Position numbers and translations under genes: made by a program | NCBI RefSeq assembly: GCF_041346925.1 | Contig: NZ_CP166840.1 | Span: forward strand, 744,001 to 808,000 | Length of the DNA: 64,000 nucleotides | Direction of reading: 5' to 3' | Origin: Agaribacterium sp. ZY112 | GTDB taxonomy: Bacteria; Pseudomonadota; Gammaproteobacteria; Pseudomonadales; Cellvibrionaceae | Shown here: piece by piece, positions 27,000 to 45,458 of the stretch | Layout: every line of letters begins with the position of its first letter | Numbering within the stretch: position 1 is the stretch's first letter | The notes under the pieces: generated by a model | What the model saw: the letters and a program-made list of their open reading frames with translations, nothing else | Told to the model about the DNA's origin: nothing | The model's database searches: none

Positions 27000-27041
27000 C
27001 TCATAGTGTAAGCCCAGCAACATTCAACCTTACACTATGAG
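27000..27041. terminator. Perfect 13-bp inverted repeat between convergent genes
   Basis: CTCATAGTGTAAG (27000-27012) and CTTACACTATGAG (27029-27041) are exact inverse copies around a 16-nt loop, halfway between the binding-protein stop and the Sel1 gene stop. No T-tract follows on either strand. A bidirectional terminator is likely. Confidence 0.6.
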
Positions 27042-27060
27042 CCTTCATTTAAAGATTAAA

Positions 27061-28521
27061 CTACAATGTAGCCAGCTGATCATCCCACTGCTTAACACTA
27101 CGACCCGACTTTTCCGCTTCAGAAATCGCTTTTTTAAGTAAGCTTTTTGCTTTTCTCTTACTGCCAACCTTTTGCTCAACTTGAGCATTTAAATAATAAG
27201 ATTCGGCCGAACGGCTTTCTTCACCTTTAATTTCTTTAAACATAGACCTAAGATCTTTTAACTTCTTTTTATCTTCTGAATCAATAACTAAAGATGCATA
27301 TTTCTCTACAGCAGCAACATGATGCTTTTTAGCCGCGCGCTCAAACCAGAACTTGGCTTTATCTGTCGACGTTTCTAAAACGCCATTAGGAGGATTGAGC
27401 AATAACTTGCCCATACGATATTCAGCCTTAGTCAGGCCAGACGACGCTGCCAGTTTTAGCCATTTAAGCCCTTCTTGTACATTTCTCTCGATATAAAGCT
27501 CATACATAGCCAAATCATACTGAGCGTTATAGACACCCGCTTTAGCCGCGCTCTGTAAATACGGCATAAAATCATCTTCATCCTTAGGGGCAAGAATATT
27601 GCCATAAGCCCTTAACATAGCCGAGTAGGCATACTCGTTTGCGGGATCACCCTTCTTAGCTCGCAGACGAACCAAACGAAATTTGTCGTAAGTTTGAGGA
27701 TATTGTTTATCCAATTGCATAGAATACTGTAAACCAAAAATAATGGATCGTGTAAAACCATTTTGACGGATTGGCTTGCCTTCAATATCTTGTGCAGGTA
27801 GGTATTTACTTAACACCGCTGAATCAAGTACAGCGCGATCAAAAGTGGTGCCCGGGTAGGAAAAAACGATATCGGGATCACTGGTAAAACCATTTTCAGT
27901 AATATCATAAACAACAATCACTTTACCTGAAGGAGCCTCCTGGGTATTAATGGCCGCCGCGCGAGCATTCTCAGAGAATAAGCCACCTGTTCTCCTGTTC
28001 GCCTGCTCAATGCCCATTGATCGATTAATGTTATGACCGATTGCATCATAGGAAAGATTGCCATCAGAGAGACGTTTAGCGTTCTGACCTATTACAGATC
28101 CGCTAGATGATTTTTCAGGATAAAGACTCTGAGTTAAAGCTTTAGCACTGTACTTACTTTCCAGCTCTGTAAAACTATTTAAAATCGCCACTGACTCTTC
28201 ATGCGAAGATCCAGCTAAGATTTCTTGTACTAAAGCAGATGCTCCTGAATAATTCTGTTCCGCGGCAAGAGCCAACCATGAAGCGGCTTGAGTCATATCA
28301 ACGACGCCACTTTGCCCCTGAGCAAACAACAAACCTAGTTTAAATTGAGCCTCTGCACTGCCTAAAACGGCTGAATCTAAGAGATACTCTTTAGCATCTT
28401 TAAAATCACCATCGGCAATAGCTTCATTTGCCTTGATCATGTCAGCTTGCACAATAGAAGCCGAAGCCCCAAAGCACACAATAGAAATTAATAAGAACTT
28501 TAGTTTTTGTACACTAAACAT
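27061..28521 (-). CDS. Sel1-repeat protein with an internal TonB-C-like domain
   Basis: 486 residues with signal peptide (LKFLLISIVCFGASASIVQA). A first Sel1/TPR-like block lies at about 25-110 (AEAQFKLGLLFAQGQSG). A TonB C-terminal-like domain follows at about 195-275 (GKVIVVYDITENGFTSDPDI ... FDRAVLDSAVLSKYLPA). Further Sel1 repeats run at 290-430 (YNAQYDLAMYELYIERN; AEYRMGKLLLNPPNG). The TonB-C unit is flanked by repeats rather than at the C-terminus, and there is no N-terminal membrane anchor. It probably acts as a periplasmic scaffold; partners unknown. Confidence 0.75.
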   Translation of the reverse strand: MFSVQKLKFLLISIVCFGASASIVQADMIKANEAIADGDFKDAKEYLLDSAVLGSAEAQFKLGLLFAQGQSGVVDMTQAASWLALAAEQNYSGASALVQEILAGSSHEESVAILNSFTELESKYSAKALTQSLYPEKSSSGSVIGQNAKRLSDGNLSYDAIGHNINRSMGIEQANRRTGGLFSENARAAAINTQEAPSGKVIVVYDITENGFTSDPDIVFSYPGTTFDRAVLDSAVLSKYLPAQDIEGKPIRQNGFTRSIIFGLQYSMQLDKQYPQTYDKFRLVRLRAKKGDPANEYAYSAMLRAYGNILAPKDEDDFMPYLQSAAKAGVYNAQYDLAMYELYIERNVQEGLKWLKLAASSGLTKAEYRMGKLLLNPPNGVLETSTDKAKFWFERAAKKHHVAAVEKYASLVIDSEDKKKLKDLRSMFKEIKGEESRSAESYYLNAQVEQKVGSKRKAKSLLKKAISEAEKSGRSVKQWDDQLATL

Positions 28522-28788
28522 ACACAGACTGCTCCTTGCAATTTTTTATTATATTGATTTGGCCGCGCATATTATCGAAGAAGCATAGAATCTTCTAGGC
28601 GATATAAACGCAAGAAAATAGAAAAACACCAAGTAGAAAGCACTTTGTAATTACGATAGTGGGCCATTGCTGTATTAATAAAAGAATGACCTACATTAAT
28701 GATATGTCGTTACTATAAGTGAACATGATTTAATGGTATAAAACGTGCGTTACATTGATAGCCTACTTTCCATTCTCTAGGAAACATA

Positions 28789-29133
28789 ATGAATTTCAGC
28801 AAACAGATGATCGACTTAGTCAAAGAAATACGCAGACGCTCATCTAGTGATATTAAGCCTTCTATTAAATTGGCAAATCCAGACCTTATGCCAGAACTGG
28901 TCAAAATGTATCAAGAGTCAAACGATGCTGTGTCTAAAGCACTTATAAAAGAGCTTTGCCATCTTTCAGGTGAAGGCTGGAGCGACGCACTTAGCAAACC
29001 CAAGCAGGAAGAAAAACGCCTTAAGACAAATGTCTATCGCGGCCAAACCAGTGTCACAGAAGTGAAACCACAAAACCAAGAAAGCCCAAAGAAAACAAAA
29101 CAAGTTTATCGTGGAAGAGTTGTGTACGCTTAA
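28789..29133 (+). CDS. Hypothetical protein with C-terminal VYRG repeats
   Basis: 114 residues, no signal peptide. The N-terminal half is helical (MNFSKQMIDLVKEIRRRSS). The C-terminal half is basic and polar, with two copies of the motif VYRGx (NVYRGQTSV and QVYRGRVVY). AGGAAA lies before the ATG. The family is not recognised. The basic tail could bind nucleic acid, but nothing else supports that. Confidence 0.55.
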   Translation: MNFSKQMIDLVKEIRRRSSSDIKPSIKLANPDLMPELVKMYQESNDAVSKALIKELCHLSGEGWSDALSKPKQEEKRLKTNVYRGQTSVTEVKPQNQESPKKTKQVYRGRVVYA

Positions 29134-29289
29134 ATACGCACCAGAATAACGCTTAACAGAATAAAACGCTCCATATTGACTCAATTCCATTAAAACACAG
29201 GCTAGACCAAGACCTCACGTCTAAAGCTCGGTCAGTAAAAAGGTACTCACCTATATCTCTAAGAGTTTTTATTTCTTCTTTGAAAACGA

Positions 29290-30268
29290 CTAAGCGCCCA
29301 ATAAAGCTTTGCAGCAACGAACACCAGCAGCCTGCTTAAGGCCAAACTGCTCTACAGAATGCTTAACCGTATTCCTTCGGCCGACCAAACCTTTAAAACT
29401 TGCTTCAAACTGGGTGCTCACATTAAGCCACCGGCGCTGATCAATCTTAAGCCTATCAAGGATATTAGGGAGCTGTGAATGAATAGCTCCGCGTTTATTC
29501 GATCGAATCAGCCTGCCCGTCCAATCGACCAGCTCTAGATAATCTTGTAAGCGAAATGGCAGCCCTTTTGGTATCGCTTTACGTGGGTTACCAACAAAAG
29601 CCAGTAAATCAACTGGCTGCTGCCGAGCCTGATTAGGAGAACTAGACGATTTAGTTTTTTTATGCGGCGTTTAATGCTGGTATGACTCGAGTTCTCTGGG
29701 GTGTTCGCCATCTTTGCACGAATAGGATTTAAATCAACATAAGCCATACATGCCGCCAATGCGGCCTCATCTAACAAGGCCTGGCTTTTATAACGGCCCT
29801 CCCAGAAACGCCCCGTGCATTGATCTTCAGCATTGGCCTCTCGAGCAATCCCTTCATTAATCAATTGCATAAACTGGCTTATGCTAAACAAACGCTCACG
29901 CCAGTTTTCGATAATTTCTTTCAGAACCCTCGTTTCAGCTTTATCGAGCAACTCATCTCGAATAAAACGTTGGCTAAGTAAATTACCCTTATAAATACAG
30001 TGCCAACGCTCAACAATTTCTTTATCTGTCCTCAACCCGAAGCACCACATGGTAGTGATTAGACATCACTGCATAAGCACACACATCAATAGCAAAGACT
30101 TTGGCAAGATTAAGAATACGATCTTCCACCCACAAACAACGGTGCTCATAGTCTTTACCGCTAAGATGATCTTGCCCACACAAAAAACGCCCTACGTACA
30201 CAGCGGCTAACGCAGTGATAGTAAGGCGTGAAATCTAAACATATCTGTTGCTCACGGGCTTTGGTCAT
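29290..30268 (-). pseudogene. Broken REP-associated tyrosine transposase (RAYT, Y1_Tnp family)
   Basis: The - strand carries pieces of one transposase in different frames: [19 protein letters not shown] (from 30268), then [20 protein letters not shown] and the HUH motif SNHYHVVLR (near 30060), then TDKEIVERWHC through GRFWEGRYKSQALLDE and YVDLNPIRA, then QPVDLLAFVGNPRKAIPKGL, and finally LKQAAGVRCCKALLGA ending at 29290. I count four frame changes, near 30185 (T6 tract), 30040, 29658 (A7 tract) and 29478. Intact relatives mobilise REP hairpins through a Tyr nucleophile and HUH metal site. This copy cannot make a full protein. Confidence 0.88.
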
Positions 30269-30375
30269 ACAACCTAGTCATCAGCTAGTTGAGAATAACT
30301 GAAGACTAGACCAGATTATGAAATAAAGGAGAATAAGTGGGTGTCCTTATTATTTGTTCTTTTATTTATCTTGGT

Positions 30376-30596
30376 TTATCTCTTCCTTCTTCTTTGCAGC
30401 AATAATTCACTAGAATAAACAAGGCTATAAATCACCAACCAAAATATAAAAATACGACCAGACCCCAGAATCAAATGAACGACTTTATTTTCTGGAAAAA
30501 CAACAACTAGAAATAGTGAAGCAACCATAACAAACACAGTTAAAAGAGAGGTCCAAACCGCCTTTTGGGAGAGCTTTTTACTATATATACTCATGA

Positions 30597-30603
<7 letters not shown>
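30376..30603 (-). CDS. Small two-helix membrane protein; candidate immunity protein for the Rhs protein
   Basis: 75 residues (72 if the ATG at 30594 is used). Two hydrophobic helices are visible, residues about 15-37 (VWTSLLTVFVMVASLFLVVV) and about 42-66 (HLILGSGRIFIFWLVIYSLV), with a basic end (QRRRKR). Its first ATG overlaps the stop of the giant Rhs gene by 7 bp; the alternative ATG starts 2 bp after that stop. A short gene coupled to the end of an Rhs gene is the position of the immunity gene in polymorphic toxin loci. No sequence family is recognised. Confidence 0.6.
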
Positions 30604-39848
<9,245 letters not shown>

Positions 39849-40291
39849 ACAGACATCCTTCCAAAGTGAGTTTATTAACCTTAATTGATAAAGGTTTTTT
39901 TATAGATAATGAGGAAATCAAGATAAATTGACTTGTTTCCTACGTAATATTTATATTTATATTATATTAAAGATATGGCTTTGTTCATTACAGCAATATC
40001 GGTACCGTAGCTACAACTAAACAAATCGAACCAAATTAAGTGGTCATATTTTGTTCGCAATATTAAAGCAAACAATAAAAATTAAAAGCGATTCTAGTTT
40101 TTTATAAAGATTAATCTTCCTTGCACATACAAAATAGAAAAAATTTATTATATTGCAGATACATAAATCAAGATTGCGTCCTAATACAAACAGTAGAGAC
40201 CAACAAGTCCACCACCAAATTTATAAGTACACTGGCGGACTTAAAGACAAAACATAGATATAGACAACACCTTCTAATGTAAACTATTCGC
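39849..40291. other. AT-rich gene-free region upstream of the Rhs gene
   Basis: 443 bp, clearly more AT-rich than the flanks (for example the stretch at 39945-39990). No coding frame or inverted repeat of note. It contains the Rhs ribosome binding site (GGAAGGA just before the GTG at 39848 and ATG at 39845) and presumably its promoter. AT-rich upstream DNA next to a large Rhs gene is compatible with horizontal gain and H-NS-type silencing, but that is inference. Confidence 0.5.
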
Positions 40292-40648
40292 CTAAAACGC
40301 CTTATCTGCATAACCCGTCATTTCACTTACCCCTAACTCTTTACCCAGGGCTGTTAAAGGATGAACCGTAACCAAGCCTTTAACCGCCTTTTTCAACTTA
40401 CCCATATCAGCTTGTTCTTTTTTTGTAAGTACACGGTGAAAGGCCATCTCTTTTATTTGTTCTGCTTTGGCGCTGCTCTGCCTAGCCTTTTGCGCCTTTA
40501 ATTTTTCTTGCTGCTCTTTTAATTTATCTAACTCTTCTTGCGCCGCAGCTGCCGCTTCGTAATCTGCTCTATCTTTTGCTTTATTAAACTTACGAGTCAC
40601 TTTATCTATTTTGTTATTTAAGGTTTGAAGATCTTCTTTTAACGACAT
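40292..40648 (-). CDS. yibL: YibL family ribosome-associated protein
   Basis: 118 residues from the ATG at 40648; an ATG at 40654 and a GTG at 40660 are in frame upstream. The C-terminal block [30 protein letters not shown] followed by EMTG closely matches E. coli YibL. The N-terminal half is a charged coiled-coil ([20 protein letters not shown]). YibL co-purifies with ribosomes; its role is not settled. It lies after tkt on the same strand, separated by a strong terminator. Confidence 0.88.
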   Translation of the reverse strand: MSLKEDLQTLNNKIDKVTRKFNKAKDRADYEAAAAAQEELDKLKEQQEKLKAQKARQSSAKAEQIKEMAFHRVLTKKEQADMGKLKKAVKGLVTVHPLTALGKELGVSEMTGYADKAF

Positions 40649-40710
40649 ATTCATTCTCACTTAGTTAAAGATTACTCTCAGCATTGCGTAGTATTTTATT
40701 TTGTATAAAC

Positions 40711-40739
40711 AAAAAAGCCGGGCATAAAGCCCGGCTTTT
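40711..40739 (-). terminator. Intrinsic terminator after tkt (- strand)
   Basis: Stem AAAAGCCGGGC (40713-40723) and GCCCGGCTTTT (40729-40739), with a 5-nt loop. On the - strand it is followed by TTTTTTGTTTATAC (overlapping the stem end). Confidence 0.9.
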
Positions 40740-40762
40740 CATTCTTTCAGTAGTATCAGTAC

Positions 40763-42760
40763 TTAGTCGATCAAATCATTAACTGTGTTAACAACGTTAT
40801 CAACAGTAAAACCGAAGTGCTCTAACAATACGCCGCCAGGTGCACTTTCACCGAAAGTACTCATGCCGATTACGCGGCCGTCAAAACCAACGTATTTCGC
40901 CCAGAAATCAACGTGTGACGTTTCAATAGCAACACGAGCACTAACGTCAGAAGGAAGTACACTTTGCTTGTATGCTTCGTCCTGAGCATCAAAAGTGGTT
41001 GTACTTGGCATTGAAACAACACGTACTTTTTTGCCAGCCGTTGTTAGAACTTCAGCAGCTTGTACGGCCAAACCAACTTCAGAACCGGTCGCAATAAGAA
41101 TAACGTCTGGAGTGCCTTCACAATCAACCAGTGCGTAAGCACCTTTTTCGATTAGCGCTACTTGCTCATCAGTACGTGCTTGTGCAGGTAGACCCTGACG
41201 CGAGAATACTAATGAACTAGGGCCATCTTTACGCTCTACCGCTTTTTTCCATGCAACCGCTGTTTCAGTTGCATCCGCTGGGCGCCATACACTCATGTTT
41301 GGCGTCATACGCAGGTGAGCTAAGTTTTCGATAGGCTGGTGAGTAGGGCCGTCTTCACCCTGACCAATTGAATCGTGGGTATAAACAAAGATGCTTTGAA
41401 TGCCCATTAATGCCGACATACGTACCGCATTAGCTGCGTACTGTTGGAACATTAAGAAAGTTGCACCGTAGTTGATGAAACCTTTGTGCAAAGCGATACC
41501 GTTCATGATGCCGCTCATACCAAATTCACGCACACCGTAGAAGATGTAGTTACCGGCAGCGTCGTCTTGTAGACCTTTAGAATTTGACCAAAGCGTCAAG
41601 TTAGAACCGGCCAAGTCAGCAGAACCACCAACAATTTCAGGTAACAATGCGGCATAAGCTTCAATGCTGTTCTGAGAGGCTTTACGAGAAGCGATGTTTT
41701 CGCCTTTCTCTTGGCACTCTTTAATGAACGCTTGCGCTTTAGCTTCAAAGTCAGCTGGCAATTCATCTTTAATTACGCGGCGCTCGTATTCAGCGGCAAG
41801 TTCTGGGTGAGCTGTTTTATAAGCAGCAAATTTTTGATCCCATGCGCTTTCAGCAGCCGCACCTTTTTCTTTACCGTCCCAACCGCCGTAAACGTCAGTA
41901 GGAATCTCAAAAGGGCCTTCTTTCCAGTCTAGGAATTCGCGAGCTGCTGCGATTTCGTCGTCACCTAGTGGTGCGCCGTGACAGTCGTGGGTACCTTGCT
42001 TATTAGGTGAACCAAAACCGATAGTCGTTTTAGTACAGATAAGGGTCGGTTTGTCAGTTTCAGCTTTAGCGGCTTCAACAGCTGCTTTAATCGCTTCAGG
42101 GTCGTGACCGTCAACCGCTGGGATTACGTGCCAGCCGTACGATTCAAAACGCTTAGGCGTGTCATCGGTGAACCAACCTTCTACTTCACCGTCAATTGAG
42201 ATGCCGTTGTCATCCCAGAACGCAACCAATTTACCTAGCTTCAAAGTACCCGCTAGTGAGCAGGCTTCGTGGCTGATGCCTTCCATCAAACAACCGTCAC
42301 CCATAAATACATAGGTGTGGTGATCAACAATGTCGTGACCTTCGCGGTTGAACTGAGCCGCTAAGGTTTTCTCTGCGATGGCCATACCCACACCGTTAGA
42401 GATACCAGCACCTAGAGGGCCCGTAGTCGTTTCAACACCTGGGGTGTAACCGTATTCTGGGTGACCAGGCGTTTTTGAGTGCAACTGACGGAAGTTCGCT
42501 AGCTCTTCAATAGGAAGGTCGTAGCCGCTCAGGTGCAACAACGAATAGATAAGCATAGAGCCGTGGCCGTTACTTAGGATAAAACGGTCGCGGTCGGCCC
42601 AATCTGGGTTGCTTGGGTTGTGCTTGAGGAAGTCATTCCAAAGAACTTCAGCAATATCTGCCATGCCCATTGGGGCGCCAGGGTGGCCACTTTTGGCTTT
42701 TTGAACTGCGTCCATGCTGAGGACACGAATGGCGTTGGCGAGTTGTCTGCGCGTTGGCAT
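40763..42760 (-). CDS. tkt: Transketolase
   Basis: 665 residues, normal length. Thiamine-diphosphate enzyme moving two-carbon units between sugar phosphates in the pentose phosphate pathway. Visible are the N-terminal [24 protein letters not shown], the ThDP motif [13 protein letters not shown]...DDNGISIDG, and the pyrimidine-domain [16 protein letters not shown] and [16 protein letters not shown]. In many gammaproteobacteria tkt, epd/gap, pgk and fba are together; here pgk is 16 kb away. It is divergent from the ArsR-methyltransferase gene. Confidence 0.97.
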   Translation of the reverse strand: MPTRRQLANAIRVLSMDAVQKAKSGHPGAPMGMADIAEVLWNDFLKHNPSNPDWADRDRFILSNGHGSMLIYSLLHLSGYDLPIEELANFRQLHSKTPGHPEYGYTPGVETTTGPLGAGISNGVGMAIAEKTLAAQFNREGHDIVDHHTYVFMGDGCLMEGISHEACSLAGTLKLGKLVAFWDDNGISIDGEVEGWFTDDTPKRFESYGWHVIPAVDGHDPEAIKAAVEAAKAETDKPTLICTKTTIGFGSPNKQGTHDCHGAPLGDDEIAAAREFLDWKEGPFEIPTDVYGGWDGKEKGAAAESAWDQKFAAYKTAHPELAAEYERRVIKDELPADFEAKAQAFIKECQEKGENIASRKASQNSIEAYAALLPEIVGGSADLAGSNLTLWSNSKGLQDDAAGNYIFYGVREFGMSGIMNGIALHKGFINYGATFLMFQQYAANAVRMSALMGIQSIFVYTHDSIGQGEDGPTHQPIENLAHLRMTPNMSVWRPADATETAVAWKKAVERKDGPSSLVFSRQGLPAQARTDEQVALIEKGAYALVDCEGTPDVILIATGSEVGLAVQAAEVLTTAGKKVRVVSMPSTTTFDAQDEAYKQSVLPSDVSARVAIETSHVDFWAKYVGFDGRVIGMSTFGESAPGGVLLEHFGFTVDNVVNTVNDLID

Positions 42761-42941
42761 AACTGCTTAGCTCCTATCTAACGAGTGAATGATCTAGGCA
42801 AGCGAACTTACCGTAAAAATTGGGGCGCTATTTTCCACTATGCGTGCCGAGGCGTAAACCATAAGCATGCTTAAAAGGAACATAAACTAGCCAAGCATAG
42901 TTAAAAGATGCAATAACGCACAGCTTTGGGGCGATTTTGAG

Positions 42942-42967
42942 GCTATATCAAAATATTTTGATATAGC
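42942..42967. promoter_or_regulatory. Perfect 26-bp palindrome, operator candidate of the SAM-cycle operon
   Basis: Positions 42942-42967 are a perfect palindrome, with half-site GCTATATCAAAAT. It lies 26 bp upstream of the ArsR-methyltransferase gene and covers the predicted -35 (TTGATA, 42958-42963). ArsR-family dimers bind AT-rich palindromes of this kind, so autoregulation by the adjacent protein is the simplest reading. No second copy was found upstream of ahcY or metF. Confidence 0.7.
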
Positions 42968-42986
42968 TTTCATTCGCTGCTAGTAT
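42958..42986 (+). promoter_or_regulatory. Sigma70-like promoter of the SAM-cycle operon, near-leaderless
   Basis: TTGATA (42958-42963), 17 bp, TAGTAT (42981-42986). With a start point six or seven bases after the -10, transcription would begin at about 42992-42993, directly at the ATG at 42994. No Shine-Dalgarno sequence could then be present. Confidence 0.5.
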
Positions 42987-42993
42987 TCTTGCC

Positions 42994-43956
42994 ATGAATG
43001 CTGCTAGCTCTGTATCCGTTGATGTCTTAAGTCAGGCCTTAAAAGCCTCTGGTGACAACTTGCGCCTGCAGATTTTGGCCTTATTGCAGCGTGACAGCTT
43101 TGCCGTGCAAGAGCTTTGTCAGATTTTTGAGATCAAGCAAAGTGGTATGAGCCACCATTTAAAGGTGCTCTTAAAGGCCTGTTTGGTAAGCACTCGCCGA
43201 GAAGGTAATACCATTTTTTATCAGCGCAGTGATGAAGCCTGCGCCAGTGCCTTAGATGAGCTGAGAGATGCCATCTACCAAGTAGCCGGCACGTTAGAGC
43301 TGAGTGATGCCATTCAAGCCCACTTGGGTAGCCTGCATCAACAACGAGCAGCGGCGTCACTTGCGTTTTTTAAAGACAACGCTGACGCATTTCGTGAGCA
43401 ACAAGAGCTCATCGCCGCTTATGAGGTATACGGCCCAGAAGTGGCTAAGCTGTTAAACAGTAATATTGATGGGGCAGCATTAGAGGTGGGCCCTGGCACA
43501 GGTGATTTTCTGCCAGAGCTCGCTAAGCGCTTTGGCAAAGTGTTTGCGCTAGATAGCTCGGCGCAGATGCTCGCGCAAAGTGAAACTTTGTGCCAAGAAC
43601 AAGAGTTAAAGAATATTGATTTTATTAATGGTGACACAGGCTTTTGCCGCACCCTGGGTGCGAACCTAGATTGTGTTGTCATTAATATGGTGCTTCACCA
43701 CACACCGTCGCCGGCTAGTATTTTTGCCGACATAAGCCCTGCATTAAAAAAAGGGGCCACATTATTAGTGTGTGAACTCGGTGCCCACAATCAAGAGTGG
43801 GTGCGCGAAGCTTGTGGTGACCATTGGTTTGGTTTTGCCAGTAATGATTTAAAACAGTGGGCTTTAGCCCAAAATTTGGAAGAAGGCACGAGCCGCTATT
43901 TTGCTTTGCGCAATGGCTTCCAAATTCAAATTCACCAGTTTATTAAACAGCAATAG
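42994..43956 (+). CDS. ArsR-family regulator fused to a SAM-dependent methyltransferase domain (SahR-like)
   Basis: 320 residues. Residues 1-100 are an ArsR winged helix (LRLQILALLQRDSFAVQELCQIFEIKQSGMSHHLKVL). The metal-binding cysteine box of ArsR/SmtB (ELCVCDL) is reduced to ELCQIF, so metal sensing is unlikely. Residues 140-300 are a class I methyltransferase fold with GALEVGPGTGDFLPELAKRF and a VVINMVLHH motif. It lies 18 bp before metK. Regulators of the SAM/SAH cycle of this kind (SahR type) are known upstream of metK/ahcY in proteobacteria. Sensing SAH or SAM with the methyltransferase domain is a reasonable inference. Confidence 0.85.
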   Translation: MNAASSVSVDVLSQALKASGDNLRLQILALLQRDSFAVQELCQIFEIKQSGMSHHLKVLLKACLVSTRREGNTIFYQRSDEACASALDELRDAIYQVAGTLELSDAIQAHLGSLHQQRAAASLAFFKDNADAFREQQELIAAYEVYGPEVAKLLNSNIDGAALEVGPGTGDFLPELAKRFGKVFALDSSAQMLAQSETLCQEQELKNIDFINGDTGFCRTLGANLDCVVINMVLHHTPSPASIFADISPALKKGATLLVCELGAHNQEWVREACGDHWFGFASNDLKQWALAQNLEEGTSRYFALRNGFQIQIHQFIKQQ

Positions 43957-43974
43957 CAACGGTAGAGACGATAT

Positions 43975-45129
43975 ATGGCTGATTATTCAATTTTTACTTC
44001 TGAAAGTGTATCGGAAGGCCACCCAGATAAAATGGCTGACCAAATTTCAGATGCCATTCTTGATGCGATCTTAAAAGACGATGTGCACAGCCGTGTTGCG
44101 GTTGAGACCATGGTAAAAACCGGCATGGTCGTGGTTGCTGGTGAAGTGCGCACGAATACTTATGTCGATTTAGAAGATTTAATACGCGATGTTGTTGTTG
44201 GCATTGGTTATAACTCTTCCGACGTTGGTTTTGACGGCGCAAGTTGTGCAGTATTAAACGCAATCGGCAAACAAAGTTCTGACATCGCTATGGGTGTGGA
44301 TGAAGCGACGGCTAAAGATTTAGGCGCAGGTGACCAAGGTTTAATGTTTGGTTATGCCACTAATGAAACCGATGTACTAATGCCAGCGCCGATTTATTAC
44401 TCACACCGCCTTGTTGAAAAACAAGCCGAGTTGCGTAAAAACGGCACGCACGCCTGGTCGCGCCCCGATGCAAAAAGCCAGGTTACTTTGCGTTATGAAA
44501 ATGGCCAACCGGTTGCCGTAGATGCGGTTGTGCTTTCAACTCAGCACAGCCCAGATATTAGCCAAGCGCAATTAAAAGAAGCGGTCATGGAAGAAATTAT
44601 TAAACCTGTGCTTCCTGCTGACTGGTTACATAAAGATACCTTGTTCCATATTAATCCAACTGGCCAATTTATTATTGGTGGCCCTGTCGGTGACTGTGGT
44701 TTAACAGGCCGTAAAATTATTGTTGATACTTACGGCGGCATGGCGCGTCATGGTGGTGGCGCTTTCTCTGGTAAAGACCCATCTAAAGTTGACCGCTCTG
44801 CAGCTTATGCTGGCCGTTATGTTGCCAAGAATATTGTTGCTGCCGGTTTGGCTGATCGCTGTGAGATTCAAGTAAGTTACGCAATTGGTGTTGCTGAGCC
44901 AACCTCCATTTCTGTAAATACGTTTGGCACAGGAAAATTAAGTGATGCAGCGATTGTTGATCTTGTTCGCCAGCACTTTGATCTACGCCCTCAAGGCTTG
45001 ATTGATATGTTGGATCTTAAACGTCCTATTTATCAAGCAACGGCAGCTTACGGTCACTTCGGCCGAGAAGAGCCAAACTTTACTTGGGAAAATACTGATA
45101 AAGCTGATTTGTTGAAAGCAGCACTTTAA
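43975..45129 (+). CDS. metK: S-adenosylmethionine synthetase
   Basis: Makes SAM from methionine and ATP. 384 residues, as in E. coli MetK. Signatures: [13 protein letters not shown] at the N-terminus, [12 protein letters not shown] in the middle, and [19 protein letters not shown] (P-loop-like). It follows the regulator gene by 18 bp and starts the enzyme part of the SAM cycle: metK, then ahcY (SAH removal) and metF (methyl-folate supply). Confidence 0.98.
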   Translation: MADYSIFTSESVSEGHPDKMADQISDAILDAILKDDVHSRVAVETMVKTGMVVVAGEVRTNTYVDLEDLIRDVVVGIGYNSSDVGFDGASCAVLNAIGKQSSDIAMGVDEATAKDLGAGDQGLMFGYATNETDVLMPAPIYYSHRLVEKQAELRKNGTHAWSRPDAKSQVTLRYENGQPVAVDAVVLSTQHSPDISQAQLKEAVMEEIIKPVLPADWLHKDTLFHINPTGQFIIGGPVGDCGLTGRKIIVDTYGGMARHGGGAFSGKDPSKVDRSAAYAGRYVAKNIVAAGLADRCEIQVSYAIGVAEPTSISVNTFGTGKLSDAAIVDLVRQHFDLRPQGLIDMLDLKRPIYQATAAYGHFGREEPNFTWENTDKADLLKAAL

Positions 45130-45134
45130 ATTTT

Positions 45135-45155
45135 AAGCGCTTACTTAAAGCGCTT
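45135..45155. terminator. Small hairpin just after metK
   Basis: AAGCGCTT (45135-45142) repeated at 45148-45155 around ACTTA gives an 8-bp stem. No T-tract follows. It may attenuate or stabilise the metK message. Confidence 0.35.
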
Positions 45156-45172
45156 CGGAACTCGGTATGAAC

Positions 45173-45265
45173 TGCTGTAGTTGCGATGTCAGACACGCGT
45201 AAACCCTTCCTTGGGGCTCTCTTTGGCATCCATGCCTCAGAAGGTCTGACATCGCAACTACAGCA
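45173..45265 (-). repeat. Hairpin repeat element E1 (metK-ahcY gap)
   Basis: Perfect 22-bp inverted arms, 45173-45194 and 45244-45265, enclose 49 bp. On the - strand the interior starts CTGAGGCATGGATGCC and ends GCGTGTCTGA, the same core as element E2 in the opposite orientation. The outer 15 bp of the arms (TGCTGTAGTTGCGAT) are not shared with E2 or E3. Confidence 0.85.
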
Positions 45266-45323
45266 ATACATACCTAACAATGTGCCCACCCACTACAAAC
45301 CGATGTGGCACCACAAGTTAAAA

Positions 45324-45429
45324 GGGCAGTGTTTATTTGCCTAAGAAGACTCTCTGAGGCATGGATGCCGAAGTGAAGCCTATAGGGATATATCTACGGC
45401 GTGTCTGATTAGGCAAATAAACACTGCCC
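45324..45429 (+). repeat. Hairpin repeat element E2 (metK-ahcY gap)
   Basis: Perfect 21-bp inverted arms, 45324-45344 and 45409-45429, enclose 64 bp with the core CTGAGGCATGGATGCC (45351-45366) through GGCGTGTCTGA (45398-45408). The core is about 80% identical to E1 by hand alignment, while the arm sequence (GGGCAGTGTTTATTTGCC...) is private to this copy. It ends 29 bp before the ahcY ATG, so it is in the ahcY leader or promoter. Confidence 0.85.
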
Positions 45430-45458
45430 CACAAATACTCTAAGGGAGCTTACCCGAA

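Noticed and set aside
29535..30050. A 171-residue transposase gene as an intact CDS
   Set aside because: The conserved transposase continues in other frames on both sides (HUH motif upstream, C-terminal part downstream), so this is one fragment of a broken gene.
42864..42874. Short AAGCATGCTT palindrome between tkt and the ArsR gene
   Set aside because: Ten-bp palindromes occur often by chance and it does not overlap a recognisable promoter.
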